41,192 nt of DNA from an uncultured Eubacteriales bacterium (GTDB taxonomy: Bacteria > Bacillota > Clostridia > Christensenellales > Aristaeellaceae). A program made the translations under genes and the position numbers. How positions within the stretch are numbered: the stretch's first letter is position 1; each line of letters starts with the position of its first letter. Where the stretch lies: positions 1 to 41,192 of the forward strand of contig CADASI010000018.1 in the NCBI GenBank assembly GCA_902790525.1. Direction: 5' to 3'. Of the stretch, positions 1 through 9,449 are shown piece by piece. Below the pieces are notes generated by a model. That model did no database searches. It had not been told where the DNA came from and was given only the letters and a program-made list of their open reading frames with translations.

Positions 1-2
1 TA

Positions 3-1265
3 TTGAAGGGCAACATCTGCCACACCCCCGCGCCGGACCGCCTGGAGACGCTGGCGCAGGGGTTCGCGGTGTGTGAGGGCGGCGTCTGCCGCGGCGCGTT
101 CGACGCCGTGCCGGAGCGCTTCGCCGGACTGGAGGTCGTCGACTGCGGCGACCGGCTGATCCTGCCCGGCCTGGTGGACCTGCACACCCACGCGCCCCAG
201 TACGCCTTCTGCGGCACGGGGATGGACTGTGAGCTGTTGGACTGGCTGTTTCAGATCGCCTTCCCGGAGGAGACGCGCTACGCCGACGCCGCCTATGCCG
301 AAAGGGCATATGGCATCTTCGCGCGGAAGCTCAAAGAGGGCGCGACCACGCGGGCTGTGATCTTCGGCACGATGCACGCCGACGCCACACTGACGCTGAT
401 GGACCTGATGGAACGCAGCGGGCTCGTCACCCTGGTGGGCAAGGTGAACATGGACCGCAACGCCCCCGCCGACCTGATGGAGCCAAGCCCCGAGCAGGCG
501 GCGGCGGACACCCGGCGGTTCATCGAGGCGTGCCTCAGGCGCGGCTACAGGCGCACCGAGCCCATCGTCACCCCACGCTTCGTGCCGAGCTGCACGGACG
601 CGCTGATGGAAAAGCTGGGGAAAATTCGCCGGGAGTACGACCTGCCGGTGCAGTCCCACCTGTCGGAGAACCCCGACGAGGTGGCGTTCGTCCGGGAGCT
701 CACCCCGGACGCTGCTTTCTATGGCGACGCCTACGACCGCTTCGGCCTGTTCGGCCGGGACAGCCGCACCGTGATGGCCCACTGCGTCTACTCGACCGAC
801 GCGGAGGTCCAGCGCATGCGGGACAACGGCGTGTGGGTGGCCCACTGCCCGTCCTCCAACATGAACATCGCCTCGGGCATCGCCCCGGTCCGCCGCTACA
901 TGGAGGCGGGCCTGCGCATGGGCCTGGGCACCGACGTGGCCGGGGGCAGCTCCATCTCCATGTTCCGCGCGGTGACCGACTGTATCCAGGTGTCCAAGAT
1001 GTACTGGCGGTACGTGGATAAGGAGGCGAAGCCGCTGACCTTCCCCGAGGCCCTCTTCCTGGCCACCAAGGGCGGCGGGAGCTTCTTCGGCAACACCGGC
1101 AGCTTCGAGGACGGCAGCGCCTTCGACGCCGTCGTGCTGGACGATTCCGCCGAGCCCCGTGCCCGCGACCTCTCCGTCGCCGAGCGCCTCGAGCGCGCGT
1201 TTTACTGGGAGCTTGACCGAAGCGGCATCGTGATGAAGTTTGTTGATGGAATCAGAGTGATATAA
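3..1265 (+). CDS. guaD: guanine deaminase (5'-partial)
   Basis: Amidohydrolase that hydrolyses guanine to xanthine and ammonia in the cytoplasm, feeding the xanthine dehydrogenase encoded directly downstream. Visible metal and catalytic motifs are LHTH (about residues 60-63 of the visible frame), QSHLSEN (about 216-222), AHC (about 258) and GTDVAGG (about 308-314). The LLDWLFQIAFPEE stretch after the HTH motif resembles the guanine-deaminase signature and separates it from SsnA or cytosine deaminase. The visible frame opens with a TTG at position 3 and no ribosome binding site can be seen, so the true start almost certainly lies upstream of the window. Sixteen bases separate its stop from the next gene, so co-transcription is likely. 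Family assignment is firm; substrate is inferred from motifs and context. Confidence 0.88.
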   Translation: MKGNICHTPAPDRLETLAQGFAVCEGGVCRGAFDAVPERFAGLEVVDCGDRLILPGLVDLHTHAPQYAFCGTGMDCELLDWLFQIAFPEETRYADAAYAERAYGIFARKLKEGATTRAVIFGTMHADATLTLMDLMERSGLVTLVGKVNMDRNAPADLMEPSPEQAAADTRRFIEACLRRGYRRTEPIVTPRFVPSCTDALMEKLGKIRREYDLPVQSHLSENPDEVAFVRELTPDAAFYGDAYDRFGLFGRDSRTVMAHCVYSTDAEVQRMRDNGVWVAHCPSSNMNIASGIAPVRRYMEAGLRMGLGTDVAGGSSISMFRAVTDCIQVSKMYWRYVDKEAKPLTFPEALFLATKGGGSFFGNTGSFEDGSAFDAVVLDDSAEPRARDLSVAERLERAFYWELDRSGIVMKFVDGIRVI

Positions 1266-1281
1266 AAAGGGGGGATCGCCC

Positions 1282-3600
1282 GTGTATGCGGGACAGCGCG
1301 TCAGGCGCGTGGACGCCTTTGACAAGGTGACCGGGCGCGCCAGGTACACCGACGACCTGTGCGACCGGGGGGCCTACGTCGCCCGGATACTGCACGCCAC
1401 CGTCGCCAACGGCAGGGTCGTTTCCATCGACACCTCCGAGGCCGAAAAGGTGCCCGGCGTCATCCGGATACTCACCTGCTTCGACCTGAAGGAAAAGCAC
1501 TACTTCCCCACGGCGGGGCATCCGTGGTCCACGGACCCGTCCCACCAGGACGTGGCCGACCGCCTGATCCTGACGGACCGGGTGCGCTTCTACGGGGACG
1601 ACGTCGCCGCCGTGGTGGCCGAGGACGAGGTCGCCGCCGCCCAGGCCCTCAAGCTGATCCGCGTGGAGTACGAGGCATACCCCTTCGTGCTGGACGTGCA
1701 AAAGGCCATGGCGGACGGCGCGCCGCAGCTTCATGAGAAGTACCCCAACAACATCTTAAAGCACACGCAGATCAGGCTGGGGGACTACGAAAAGGCCATC
1801 CGGGAGCCCGGGCTTACAAAGGTCGAGGGCTGGTATGAGACGCCGGTGGTGCAGCACTGCCACATCGAAAACTTCATCTGCTACGCCGAGGCGGAGGGCG
1901 ACCGGATCAAGGTGGTCACCTCCACCCAGATCCCGCACATCGTCCGGCGCGTCGTGGGCCAGGCCCTGGGCATCGACTGGGGCCGTGTGCGGGTCATCAA
2001 GCCCTACGTGGGCGGCGGCTTCGGCAACAAGCAGGACATACTCTACGAGCCGCTGTGCGCCTGGCTGAGCCTCCAGGTGGGCGGGCACCTTGTGAAGCTG
2101 GACGTGCCCCGGGAAGAGACCTTCGTGTGCAACCGCACGCGCCACTCCATCCGCAACCACATCGTCTCCTGGGTGCGCCCCGACGGCACCTACGCCGCCC
2201 GCAAGCTGGAGAGCTTCTCCGACCAGGGCGCCTACGCCTCCCACGGCCATTCGATCTGCGCCAAGGGCGCGGGCGCGTTCCCGCAGCTCTACCCCTGCGA
2301 CAACGTGGAGGTGGACGCCTACACCGTGTTCACCAACAAGCCGGTGGCCGGGGCCATGCGCGGCTACGGCATCCCGCAGGCCATGTGGGCCGTGGAGTGC
2401 CACACCGAGGACGTCTGCGCCAGCATCGGCGCGGACCCCGTCGCCTTCCGCCGCAAAAACCTGATGCCCGTGGGCTACGTGGACGGCTTCTCGAAGAACG
2501 AGATGTACTTCGATTCCTTCAACCAGTGCCTGGATAAGGCCATGGCCGCCATCGACTACGAGGGCAAGTACAGGGAATACCAGAACCAGACCGGCGACGT
2601 GCGCCGGGGCATCGGCGTGGCCGTTTTCTGGTACAACACGGCGGTGTGGCCCATATCGCTGGAGTCCTCCTCCTGCCGCATGGTATTGAACCAGGACGGC
2701 TCCTTCCAGGTGCAGCTCGCCGAGACCGAGATCGGCCAGGGCGCGGACACGGCCTTTGCCCAGATGGCCGCCGACGTGGTGGGCGTGCCGCTTGAGAAGG
2801 TGCACGTGGTGTCCTGCCAGGACACCGACGTCACCCCCTTCGGCACCAGCGCCTACGCCTCCCGGCAGACCTACATCGCGGGCTTCTCCATCCGCCAGAC
2901 GGGCCTTCTGCTGAAGGAGCGCATACTGGACTACGCCCACAAGCTGACCCGCATGCCGGTGTTCAACCTGGACATCGTGGACGGCAACATCGTGCGCACC
3001 ACCGACGGCCGCGTGCTGATGAGCCTGGCCGCGCTGGCGGAGGAGGCGCTCTACAGCCTGACCGACAGCCGCCACATCGCGGCGGAGAGCACCTACCAGA
3101 TCAAGTCCAACGCCTACTCCTTCGGCTGCACCATCGCCGAGGTGGAGGTGGACATCCCCCTGTGCAAGGTGAAGCTCTTAAACATCGTCAACTGCCACGA
3201 CGCCGGCAAGCTCATCAACCCTGCGCTGGCGGAGGCGCAGGTGCACGGCGGCATGAGCATGGGCATCGGCTTCGGCATGTCCGAAAAGCTGATGTTCGAC
3301 GAAAAGACGGGCCGCCCCCTCAACAACAACCTGCTGGACTACAAGCTGCCCACCATGCTGGACCATCCGCGGCTCGTGGCGGAGTTCGTGGAAAACCCCG
3401 AGCCCACCAGCGCCTTCGGCACCAAGGGCCTGGGCGAGCCCCCGGCCTGCTCCCCCGCCCCGGCGATCCGGAACGCCATACTCCACGCCACCGGCGTGGG
3501 CGTGAAGACCGCCCCGGCCAACCCCCACAACCTGTTCCGCGCCTTTACCGAGGCGGGACTGATCCATGACGAAAGGCAGGTGCCTCCATGTACGACATAA
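1282..3600 (+). CDS. xdhA: xanthine dehydrogenase, molybdopterin-binding subunit
   Basis: Large catalytic subunit of a three-subunit molybdenum hydroxylase that oxidises hypoxanthine or xanthine at the Mo centre. The 772-residue protein has the aldehyde oxidase/xanthine dehydrogenase a/b hammerhead at its N-terminus, then the Mo-cofactor domains with GGGFGNKQD (244-252), AMRGYG, GQGADTAF and GTKGLGEPP, whose Glu (about 719) corresponds to the catalytic base of the family. Start is GTG 1282, preceded by an AAAAGGGGGGAT ribosome site. It overlaps xdhB by 13 bases, and order and lengths match E. coli xdhABC (about 752, 292 and 159 residues). Substrate could be another N-heterocycle, but guanine deaminase upstream and the cluster favour purines. 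Confidence 0.92.
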   Translation: MYAGQRVRRVDAFDKVTGRARYTDDLCDRGAYVARILHATVANGRVVSIDTSEAEKVPGVIRILTCFDLKEKHYFPTAGHPWSTDPSHQDVADRLILTDRVRFYGDDVAAVVAEDEVAAAQALKLIRVEYEAYPFVLDVQKAMADGAPQLHEKYPNNILKHTQIRLGDYEKAIREPGLTKVEGWYETPVVQHCHIENFICYAEAEGDRIKVVTSTQIPHIVRRVVGQALGIDWGRVRVIKPYVGGGFGNKQDILYEPLCAWLSLQVGGHLVKLDVPREETFVCNRTRHSIRNHIVSWVRPDGTYAARKLESFSDQGAYASHGHSICAKGAGAFPQLYPCDNVEVDAYTVFTNKPVAGAMRGYGIPQAMWAVECHTEDVCASIGADPVAFRRKNLMPVGYVDGFSKNEMYFDSFNQCLDKAMAAIDYEGKYREYQNQTGDVRRGIGVAVFWYNTAVWPISLESSSCRMVLNQDGSFQVQLAETEIGQGADTAFAQMAADVVGVPLEKVHVVSCQDTDVTPFGTSAYASRQTYIAGFSIRQTGLLLKERILDYAHKLTRMPVFNLDIVDGNIVRTTDGRVLMSLAALAEEALYSLTDSRHIAAESTYQIKSNAYSFGCTIAEVEVDIPLCKVKLLNIVNCHDAGKLINPALAEAQVHGGMSMGIGFGMSEKLMFDEKTGRPLNNNLLDYKLPTMLDHPRLVAEFVENPEPTSAFGTKGLGEPPACSPAPAIRNAILHATGVGVKTAPANPHNLFRAFTEAGLIHDERQVPPCTT

Positions 3601-4475
3601 AAGCGCTCTATGAGGCGGAAAGCGTACAGGATGCCATCCGGCTGTTGCAGGAGCATCCCAAGGCGCAGATCATCGCCGGCGGCAGCGACGTGCTGGTGCA
3701 GATTCGGGAGGGCCGCCGCGCCGGGGCGGAGCTGGTGAGCATCTTCGGCATTGACGAAATGCGGGGCGTATGCTACGACGAGGATCAAGCCATCCGCATC
3801 GGCTCGCTGACGTCGTTTTCCCACATCGCGGCGTCGCCCATCATCCAAGAGAAAATTCCCGTGCTGGGCGAGGCGGTCAGCCTGGTGGGCGGGCCGCAGA
3901 TTAGAAACATCGGCACCATCGGCGGCAACACCTGCAACGGCGTCACCAGCGCCGACTCCGCCTCCACGCTGATGGCCTGGGACGCCATCGTGGAGCTTCA
4001 TGGCCCCGAGGGCGTGCGGCGGCTGCCGATACGGGACTTCTACATTAAGGCGGGCGTGGTCGACTTAAAGCCCGCGGAGCTCCAGACCGCCATACTCATC
4101 CCGAAGGCGGCCTACGAGGGCTATTACGGCCGCTACATCAAGTACGCCATGCGCGAGGCCATGGACATCGCCAACCTGGGCTGCTCCGTGAACGCCAAGC
4201 TGTCCGAAGACAAACGGACGATCATCGACGCCCGCGTCGCCTACGGCGTGGCCGGGCCGGTACCCATGCGGGCGCCGTCGGCGGAGGCGATGGCCCGGGG
4301 CAGGGCGGTGTGCCGCGAGACCGTGGACGCCTTCGCCCGGGCGGTGCTTGACGACATCCATCCCCGCGACAGCTGGCGCGCCGCCAAGGCCTTCCGCGAG
4401 CACATCGCGGTGGAACTGGCGAAGCGGGCGCTGACGGAATCCATTGAACGGGCGGGAGGTGTGATCGATGGGTAA
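3588..4475 (+). CDS. xdhB: xanthine dehydrogenase, FAD-binding subunit
   Basis: Medium subunit carrying FAD and passing electrons from the Fe-S subunit to NAD+ or another acceptor. The 295-residue protein shows the FAD_binding_5 motif IIAGGSD (28-34) and RNIGTIGGNTCNG (about 105-117), followed by a CO-dehydrogenase flavoprotein C-terminal domain. The ATG at 3588 lies inside the end of xdhA, and the gene overlaps xdhC by 8 bases, which implies translational coupling. It is the only recognisable FAD subunit of a molybdenum hydroxylase in the window, so it might also serve the fused xanthine dehydrogenase at 14805; that is inference. Confidence 0.92.
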   Translation: MYDIKALYEAESVQDAIRLLQEHPKAQIIAGGSDVLVQIREGRRAGAELVSIFGIDEMRGVCYDEDQAIRIGSLTSFSHIAASPIIQEKIPVLGEAVSLVGGPQIRNIGTIGGNTCNGVTSADSASTLMAWDAIVELHGPEGVRRLPIRDFYIKAGVVDLKPAELQTAILIPKAAYEGYYGRYIKYAMREAMDIANLGCSVNAKLSEDKRTIIDARVAYGVAGPVPMRAPSAEAMARGRAVCRETVDAFARAVLDDIHPRDSWRAAKAFREHIAVELAKRALTESIERAGGVIDG

Positions 4476-4992
4476 GCAGTACAAGCTGATCCACTGTACC
4501 GTCAACGGCAGGGCGCGCGAGGTCATGGTGGACGTGCGCGCGTCGCTGACGGACCTGCTGCGCAACGACTTCCGGCTGACCAGCGTCAAGAAGGGCTGCG
4601 AGGTCGGCGAGTGCGGGGCGTGCAATGTGATCATCGACGGCGAGTGCTTCAACTCCTGCATCTACCTGGCGGTGTGGGCCGACGGCAAGGACATACTGAC
4701 GCTGGAGGGCCTCGAGGGCCCGGGCGGGGAGATCTCCGATATCCAGCAGGCGTTCATCGACGAGGCCGCCGTACAGTGCGGCTTCTGCACGCCCGGGGCC
4801 ATCATGAGCGCGGTGGAGATATTGAACGAGGGTCGGCTCTTATCCGACGAGGAGATCCGCATCCGCATGTCCGGCCACCTGTGCCGCTGCACCGGGTACG
4901 AAAACATCTTCCGCGCGGTGAAGAAGACCATGCTCAAACGGCTTGAGGCCAGGCAGAGGGAACAGGGAACAGGGAACAGGGAACAGGAATAG
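4468..4992 (+). CDS. xdhC: xanthine dehydrogenase, [2Fe-2S] subunit
   Basis: Small electron-transfer subunit with two [2Fe-2S] clusters. The plant-ferredoxin-like cluster is bound by C44, C49, C52 and C64; the second by C104, C107, C139 and C141 in CGFC and CRC motifs. Residues 1-160 match the usual length of the family. The extra C-terminus, REQGTGN followed by REQE, is encoded by a 7-bp tandem repeat (4957-4990) that runs through the stop codon, so the tail is probably a by-product of repeat expansion rather than part of the fold. Start ATG 4468 overlaps the end of xdhB. Confidence 0.93.
   Translation: MGKQYKLIHCTVNGRAREVMVDVRASLTDLLRNDFRLTSVKKGCEVGECGACNVIIDGECFNSCIYLAVWADGKDILTLEGLEGPGGEISDIQQAFIDEAAVQCGFCTPGAIMSAVEILNEGRLLSDEEIRIRMSGHLCRCTGYENIFRAVKKTMLKRLEARQREQGTGNREQE
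4957..4990. repeat. 7-bp tandem array (AGGGAAC x4 plus partial)
   Basis: Four perfect AGGGAAC units (4957-4984) and a partial fifth cover the 3' end of xdhC up to its TAG. Related heptamer arrays sit directly after other stop codons in this window. Unlike the others, this array has no obvious inverted partner before the next gene. Confidence 0.85.
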
Positions 4993-5041
4993 CCGACCTT
5001 GTATTCACAGCGCTCATTTTCCCCATCAAAGGAGTGATTCC

Positions 5042-6382
5042 ATGTTATTGATCGGCAACGGACAGGTCATTACCCGCGACCCGGACCGGCCTTATCTTAA
5101 AGACGGCGCGGTGGTCACGGAGGGCGCGAAGATCGTCGCCGTGGGCGAGACCGACGCCATGAAGAAAGCCTGCCCCGGCGCGCAGTTTGTGGACGCGCGG
5201 GGCAACGTCATCATGCCCGGCCTCATCAACGCCCACACGCACATCTACTCCGGGCTGGCCCGGGGGCTGGCCATCGAGGGCAACAACCCCACGAACTTCC
5301 TGGAGGTGCTGGAGGGCATGTGGTGGGCCATCGACCGGAAGCTCACACTCGACGGCACCCGTGCCTCGGCCTACGCCACCATACTCGACTGCATCCGCAA
5401 CGGCGTGACCACGATATTCGACCATCACGCCAGCTTCGGCGAGATCCCCGGCTCCCTGTTCGCCATCAAAGACGTGGCGCAGGAGCTGGGCATGCGCGCC
5501 TGCCTGTGCTACGAGGTGTCGGAGCGCGACGGCGCGGAGAAGACCCGACAGGGCATCCAGGAAAACGCCGACTTCGCCCGTTGGGCGATAAAGGCCGACG
5601 ACCCCATGATCAAGGCCATGTTCGGCGGCCACGCGCTGTTCACGATTTCCGACAAGACCTTTGAAGAGATGGTGAAGGCCAACGACGGCATGACCGGCTT
5701 CCACATCCACGTGGCCGAGGGCATGAACGACGTCTACGACAGCCTGCGCAACTACGGCTGCCGCCCGGTGAACCGGCTTTTGTACAACGGCATCCTGGGC
5801 GAGCGGACGCTCCTTGGCCACTGCATCCACGTCAGCCCCGCCGAGATGGACATCATCAAGGAGACCGGCACCATGGTGGTCAACAACCCCGAGTCCAACA
5901 TGGGCAACGCCGTGGGCTGCGCGCCGGTGTTGCAGATGATGAAGAAGGGCATCACCGTGGGCATGGGCACCGACGCCTACACCCACGACATGCTGGAGAG
6001 CATGAAGGTGTTCCTCATCATACAGCGCCACAACGCCGCGCTGCCCAACGTTGCCTGGGGCGAGGACGTGACGATGCAGTTCGTCAATAATCGCGTGATC
6101 GCCGAGAAGTACTTCGGCGTGCCCCTCGGCATCCTCAAGGAGGGCGCGGCGGCGGACGTCATCGTGATGGACTATAAGCCCTTCACGCCCTTCAGCAACG
6201 AGAACATCGACGGCCACATGCTCTTCGGCATGAACGGCCGCAACTGCTCGACCACCGTCATCAACGGCCGCCTGCTGTACCACGACCGCCGGTTCGTGGA
6301 CATCGACGAGGACCGCATCAACGCCTGGACGCTGGAGCAGAGCAAAGCGCTGTGGGGCGCGCTGAACCACAGGACCTATTGA
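5042..6382 (+). CDS. ssnA: putative aminohydrolase SsnA
   Basis: Amidohydrolase-superfamily enzyme of the SsnA group, 446 residues (E. coli SsnA about 442). It belongs to purine/selenium gene clusters; its reaction is not settled, and a purine-derived or ring-opened intermediate is the likely substrate. Motifs: NAHTH (H65, H67), GFHIHVAEG (about 219-227), GHCIH (about 260) and GTDAYTHD (about 309-316), giving the usual metal ligands. The start ATG 5042 is chosen because AAAGGAG lies 6-12 bases before it; the frame continues upstream into xdhC only because there is no stop. It precedes ygfK as in other purine clusters. Confidence 0.9.
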   Translation: MLLIGNGQVITRDPDRPYLKDGAVVTEGAKIVAVGETDAMKKACPGAQFVDARGNVIMPGLINAHTHIYSGLARGLAIEGNNPTNFLEVLEGMWWAIDRKLTLDGTRASAYATILDCIRNGVTTIFDHHASFGEIPGSLFAIKDVAQELGMRACLCYEVSERDGAEKTRQGIQENADFARWAIKADDPMIKAMFGGHALFTISDKTFEEMVKANDGMTGFHIHVAEGMNDVYDSLRNYGCRPVNRLLYNGILGERTLLGHCIHVSPAEMDIIKETGTMVVNNPESNMGNAVGCAPVLQMMKKGITVGMGTDAYTHDMLESMKVFLIIQRHNAALPNVAWGEDVTMQFVNNRVIAEKYFGVPLGILKEGAAADVIVMDYKPFTPFSNENIDGHMLFGMNGRNCSTTVINGRLLYHDRRFVDIDEDRINAWTLEQSKALWGALNHRTY

Positions 6383-6398
6383 CAACGCGCAACCGTAG

Positions 6399-6418
6399 GG
6401 GCGATGCCCCCATCGCCC
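6399..6418. other. short GC-rich hairpin between ssnA and ygfK
   Basis: GGGCGATG and CATCGCCC form a perfect 8-bp stem with a CCCC loop. There is no T-run after it, so it is not a convincing terminator. It may be an intergenic repeat or an mRNA-processing structure. Confidence 0.5.
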
Positions 6419-6453
6419 AACCGGCTGAACGATTGCAATGAAAGGAGCATTCC

Positions 6454-9435
6454 ATGAGCGATATCATGCGCCCGATCGCCTTTGGGCATCTGATGAACTG
6501 GATACTGGCGGAATACCGCTTAAACGGCAGCGTGTTCGGCGTGTCCGATCCCGTCCGGCACGACAACGGACAGGCCCTGCCGATCTTCGAGGAGAAAATC
6601 GAGGCGCCCTTCGGCCCCGCCGCCGGGCCGAACACGCAGCTGGCGCAGAATATCGTCGCCGCCTACGCCGCCGGGGCGCGGTTCTTCGAGCTCAAGACGG
6701 TGCAGGTCATGGACGGCCCGGAGCTGGCGGCCTGCGTGAACAAGCCCTGCATACTCGCCGACGACGAGTGCTACAACTGCGAGTGGTCCACCGAGCTCTA
6801 CGTCCACGAGGCCTACGCCGAGTACGTCAAGGCCTGGGTGGCCTGCAAGCTGCTGGCGCGGGAATACGGTCTGGGCGACCCGGACGCCTTCGTGTTCAAC
6901 ATGTCCGTGGGCTACGACCTCGCGGGCATCAAATCAGAGAAGATCAACGCCTTCATCGACGGCCTGATCGACGCGAAGGACAGCCCGGTCTTCCGGTCGT
7001 GCATCGACTGGGCGCTCTCCAATGTCGATCAGTTCAAAAACGTGGACGCAGCCTACATCCGCGGCATCAGCCCCCGCATATCGCGCTCCATCACGGAGTC
7101 CACGCTGCACGGCTGTCCCCCGGACGAGATCGAGCGCATCGCCACCTACCTGATCGAGGAGAAGGGCCTGAACACCTACATCAAGTTAAATCCCACCCTG
7201 CTGGGCTACGACTACGCCCGGCAGCGGCTTAACAGCCTGGGCTTTGACTACGTGTGCTTCGACGATAAGCACTTCCGCGAGGACCTCCAGTGGGCCGACG
7301 CGGTGCCGATGCTTCGCCGCCTGACGGCGCTGGCCGCACAGAAGGGTCTCGAGTTCGGCGTCAAGCTGACCAACACCTTCCCGGTAGACGTGACCCGCGG
7401 CGAGCTGCCCAGCGAGGAGATGTACATGGCCGGGCGCGCGCTGTTCCCGCTGACCATCCACCTGGCGGCGATGATCAGCGAGACCTTCGGCGGGCGCCTG
7501 CGCATCTCTTACTCCGGCGGCGCGATGGCCACCAACGCCGCGGCGCTGTTCAACGCCGGCATCTGGCCCATCACCATGGCCACCACGATTTTAAAGCCCG
7601 GCGGCTACCGGCGGTTTGGGCAGATCGCGGCGACCCTCATGGAATGCGGCAGCGCGCCCTTCGCGGGCGTGGACGTGGCCGCGGTGAAGGCGCTGGATCA
7701 GGGCGTCGCCGCCTCCGCGCTGTACAGAAAGCCCGTCAAGCCGCTACCGGACCGCAAGAACGGCAGGGAGCTTCCCATGTTCGACTGCTTTTCGGCCCCC
7801 TGCCGGGACGGCTGCCCCATCGGCCAGGACATCCCCGCCTATCTCCAGGCGATGCTGGAGGGCGACGCCGAAAAGGCCCTGCGCGTCATACTCGAGCGGA
7901 ACCCGCTGCCGTTCATCACCGGCACCCTCTGCCCCCACCACTGCGGGGACAAGTGCATGCGCAACTACTACGAGGACAGCGTGAACATCCGCCAGACCAA
8001 GCTGGCCGCGGCCCGGGGCGGCTTCGACAGGGTGCTGCCGACCCTGCGCCCGGCAAAGGCCGTCGGCGACAAAAAGGTCGCCGTGATCGGCGCGGGTCCC
8101 GCGGGCCTCGCGGCGGCGGCGTTTCTGTCCCGCGCGGGCGTTGAGGTGACCGTGTTCGAGCGCAGGGACGCGCCGGGCGGCGTGGTGCGCCACGTCATCC
8201 CCGGCTTCCGCATCGACCCCGCCGACATCGCGCGGGATATCGAAATCTGCACGGCCTTCGGCGCGAAGATCGTCTGCGGCAGGGAGATCTCCTCCGTCGA
8301 CGCATTGAAGGCCGAGGGCTTCACGGACATGATCGTGGCCGTCGGCGCGTGGAAGCCCGGCAAAAACCCGCTCAAGTCCGGCGAATGCCTGGACGCGCTG
8401 GAATTCCTGGAGGCGATCCGGAAGGACCCCGCCCTGCCGGTCGGCGAGGACGTGGCGGTGATCGGCGGCGGCAACACGGCCATGGACGTGGCCCGGGCGG
8501 CGAAGCGCCTGCCGGGCGTCAAAAACGTGCGGCTGGTCTACCGCAGGACGCGCCGCTACATGCCCGCCGACGGCGAAGAGCTGCAAATGGCGCTGGACGA
8601 CGGCGTGGCATTCATGGAGCTTCTGGCCCCGGAGCGCCTGGAGGACGGCAAGCTGATCTGCCGCAAAATGGCGCTTGGCGCGCCGGACGCTTCCGGCAGG
8701 CGCGCGCCGGTGGACACCGGCGAGGTCGTGGAAATTCCCGCGAACACCGTCATCGCGGCGGTGGGAGAGGCCGTGGACACCGGGCTTTACGAGGCCGCGG
8801 GCTGCGCGCTCGACGCCAAGGGACGCCCGGCGGTTAACGCCGACATGCGCACCAGCGTCGAAGGCGTGTACGCCATCGGCGACGCCCGCCGCGGCCCGGC
8901 CACCGTGGTAGAGGGCATCGCGGACGCGGCGGCGGCCGCGGCGGCCATCGCGGGCGCGCGCTTCGACGGCTTCGCGGCGGAAAACCGCGCGCCGGAGGAG
9001 AAGTACCGCTTCAAGAAGGGCATGGTGACGGAGGACACCTCCGCCGCGCCCGACTGGCGCTGCCTGGGCTGCCCGTCGGTGTGCGAGGCCTGCGCGGACG
9101 TGTGCCCGAACCGCGCCAACGTGGCCGTGCGCGTGCCCGGCAGGTGTCAGACGCAGATCGTCCACATCGACGGCATGTGCAACGAGTGCGGCAACTGCGC
9201 CGTGTTCTGCCCCTACAACGGCAGGCCCTACCGCGACAAGCTCACGGTGTTCTGGTCGGAGGAGGACTTCGCGGCCAGCGAAAACGCGGGCTTCATGGTC
9301 CTCGGCGACGGCCGCGTAAAGGTGCGGCTCGACGGGCGGGAGCAGGTCGCCGATGTGGACATGCTGCCTCCCGACGCGGCGGACGTGATCCGCGCCGTGA
9401 TCCGCGACTACCCCTGGCTTTTGCACAACGAATGA
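6454..9435 (+). CDS. ygfK: YgfK-type flavin/iron-sulfur reductase (putative selenate reductase subunit)
   Basis: Large cytoplasmic redox protein of 993 residues (E. coli YgfK about 1032). Visible order: N-terminal dihydroorotate-dehydrogenase-like TIM-barrel region (about 1-430); a glutamate-synthase small-subunit-type Fe-S segment with SAPCRDGCP and TLCPHHCGDKC (about 445-505); an FAD motif GAGPAG (about 545-550); an NAD(P)H motif GGGNTAMD (about 670-677); and a ferredoxin region with CLGCPSVCEAC (from 870) and CNECGNC (from 909). It resembles a fusion of dihydropyrimidine-dehydrogenase-like parts and plausibly reduces a purine-derived ring using NAD(P)H; the selenate-reductase name is historical. 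AAAGGAG sits 7 bases before the ATG. It is flanked by ssnA and ygeX. Confidence 0.9.
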   Translation: MSDIMRPIAFGHLMNWILAEYRLNGSVFGVSDPVRHDNGQALPIFEEKIEAPFGPAAGPNTQLAQNIVAAYAAGARFFELKTVQVMDGPELAACVNKPCILADDECYNCEWSTELYVHEAYAEYVKAWVACKLLAREYGLGDPDAFVFNMSVGYDLAGIKSEKINAFIDGLIDAKDSPVFRSCIDWALSNVDQFKNVDAAYIRGISPRISRSITESTLHGCPPDEIERIATYLIEEKGLNTYIKLNPTLLGYDYARQRLNSLGFDYVCFDDKHFREDLQWADAVPMLRRLTALAAQKGLEFGVKLTNTFPVDVTRGELPSEEMYMAGRALFPLTIHLAAMISETFGGRLRISYSGGAMATNAAALFNAGIWPITMATTILKPGGYRRFGQIAATLMECGSAPFAGVDVAAVKALDQGVAASALYRKPVKPLPDRKNGRELPMFDCFSAPCRDGCPIGQDIPAYLQAMLEGDAEKALRVILERNPLPFITGTLCPHHCGDKCMRNYYEDSVNIRQTKLAAARGGFDRVLPTLRPAKAVGDKKVAVIGAGPAGLAAAAFLSRAGVEVTVFERRDAPGGVVRHVIPGFRIDPADIARDIEICTAFGAKIVCGREISSVDALKAEGFTDMIVAVGAWKPGKNPLKSGECLDALEFLEAIRKDPALPVGEDVAVIGGGNTAMDVARAAKRLPGVKNVRLVYRRTRRYMPADGEELQMALDDGVAFMELLAPERLEDGKLICRKMALGAPDASGRRAPVDTGEVVEIPANTVIAAVGEAVDTGLYEAAGCALDAKGRPAVNADMRTSVEGVYAIGDARRGPATVVEGIADAAAAAAAIAGARFDGFAAENRAPEEKYRFKKGMVTEDTSAAPDWRCLGCPSVCEACADVCPNRANVAVRVPGRCQTQIVHIDGMCNECGNCAVFCPYNGRPYRDKLTVFWSEEDFAASENAGFMVLGDGRVKVRLDGREQVADVDMLPPDAADVIRAVIRDYPWLLHNE

Positions 9436-9449
9436 TCGAGGAGGCCGCT

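Noticed and set aside
1756-3075. Long minus-strand open frame (about 439 codons) opposite xdhA
   Set aside because: Low-complexity His/Val/Gly/Ala composition typical of the reverse strand of GC-rich genes; no motifs, no ribosome site, and xdhA is clearly real.
4943-5041. Upstream extension of SsnA into xdhC
   Set aside because: Extension is made of heptamer-derived residues; ATG 5042 with AAAGGAG fits family length.
7744-9426. 560-codon minus-strand open frame opposite ygfK
   Set aside because: Same antisense artefact; the plus strand encodes conserved FAD, NAD(P)H and ferredoxin motifs.
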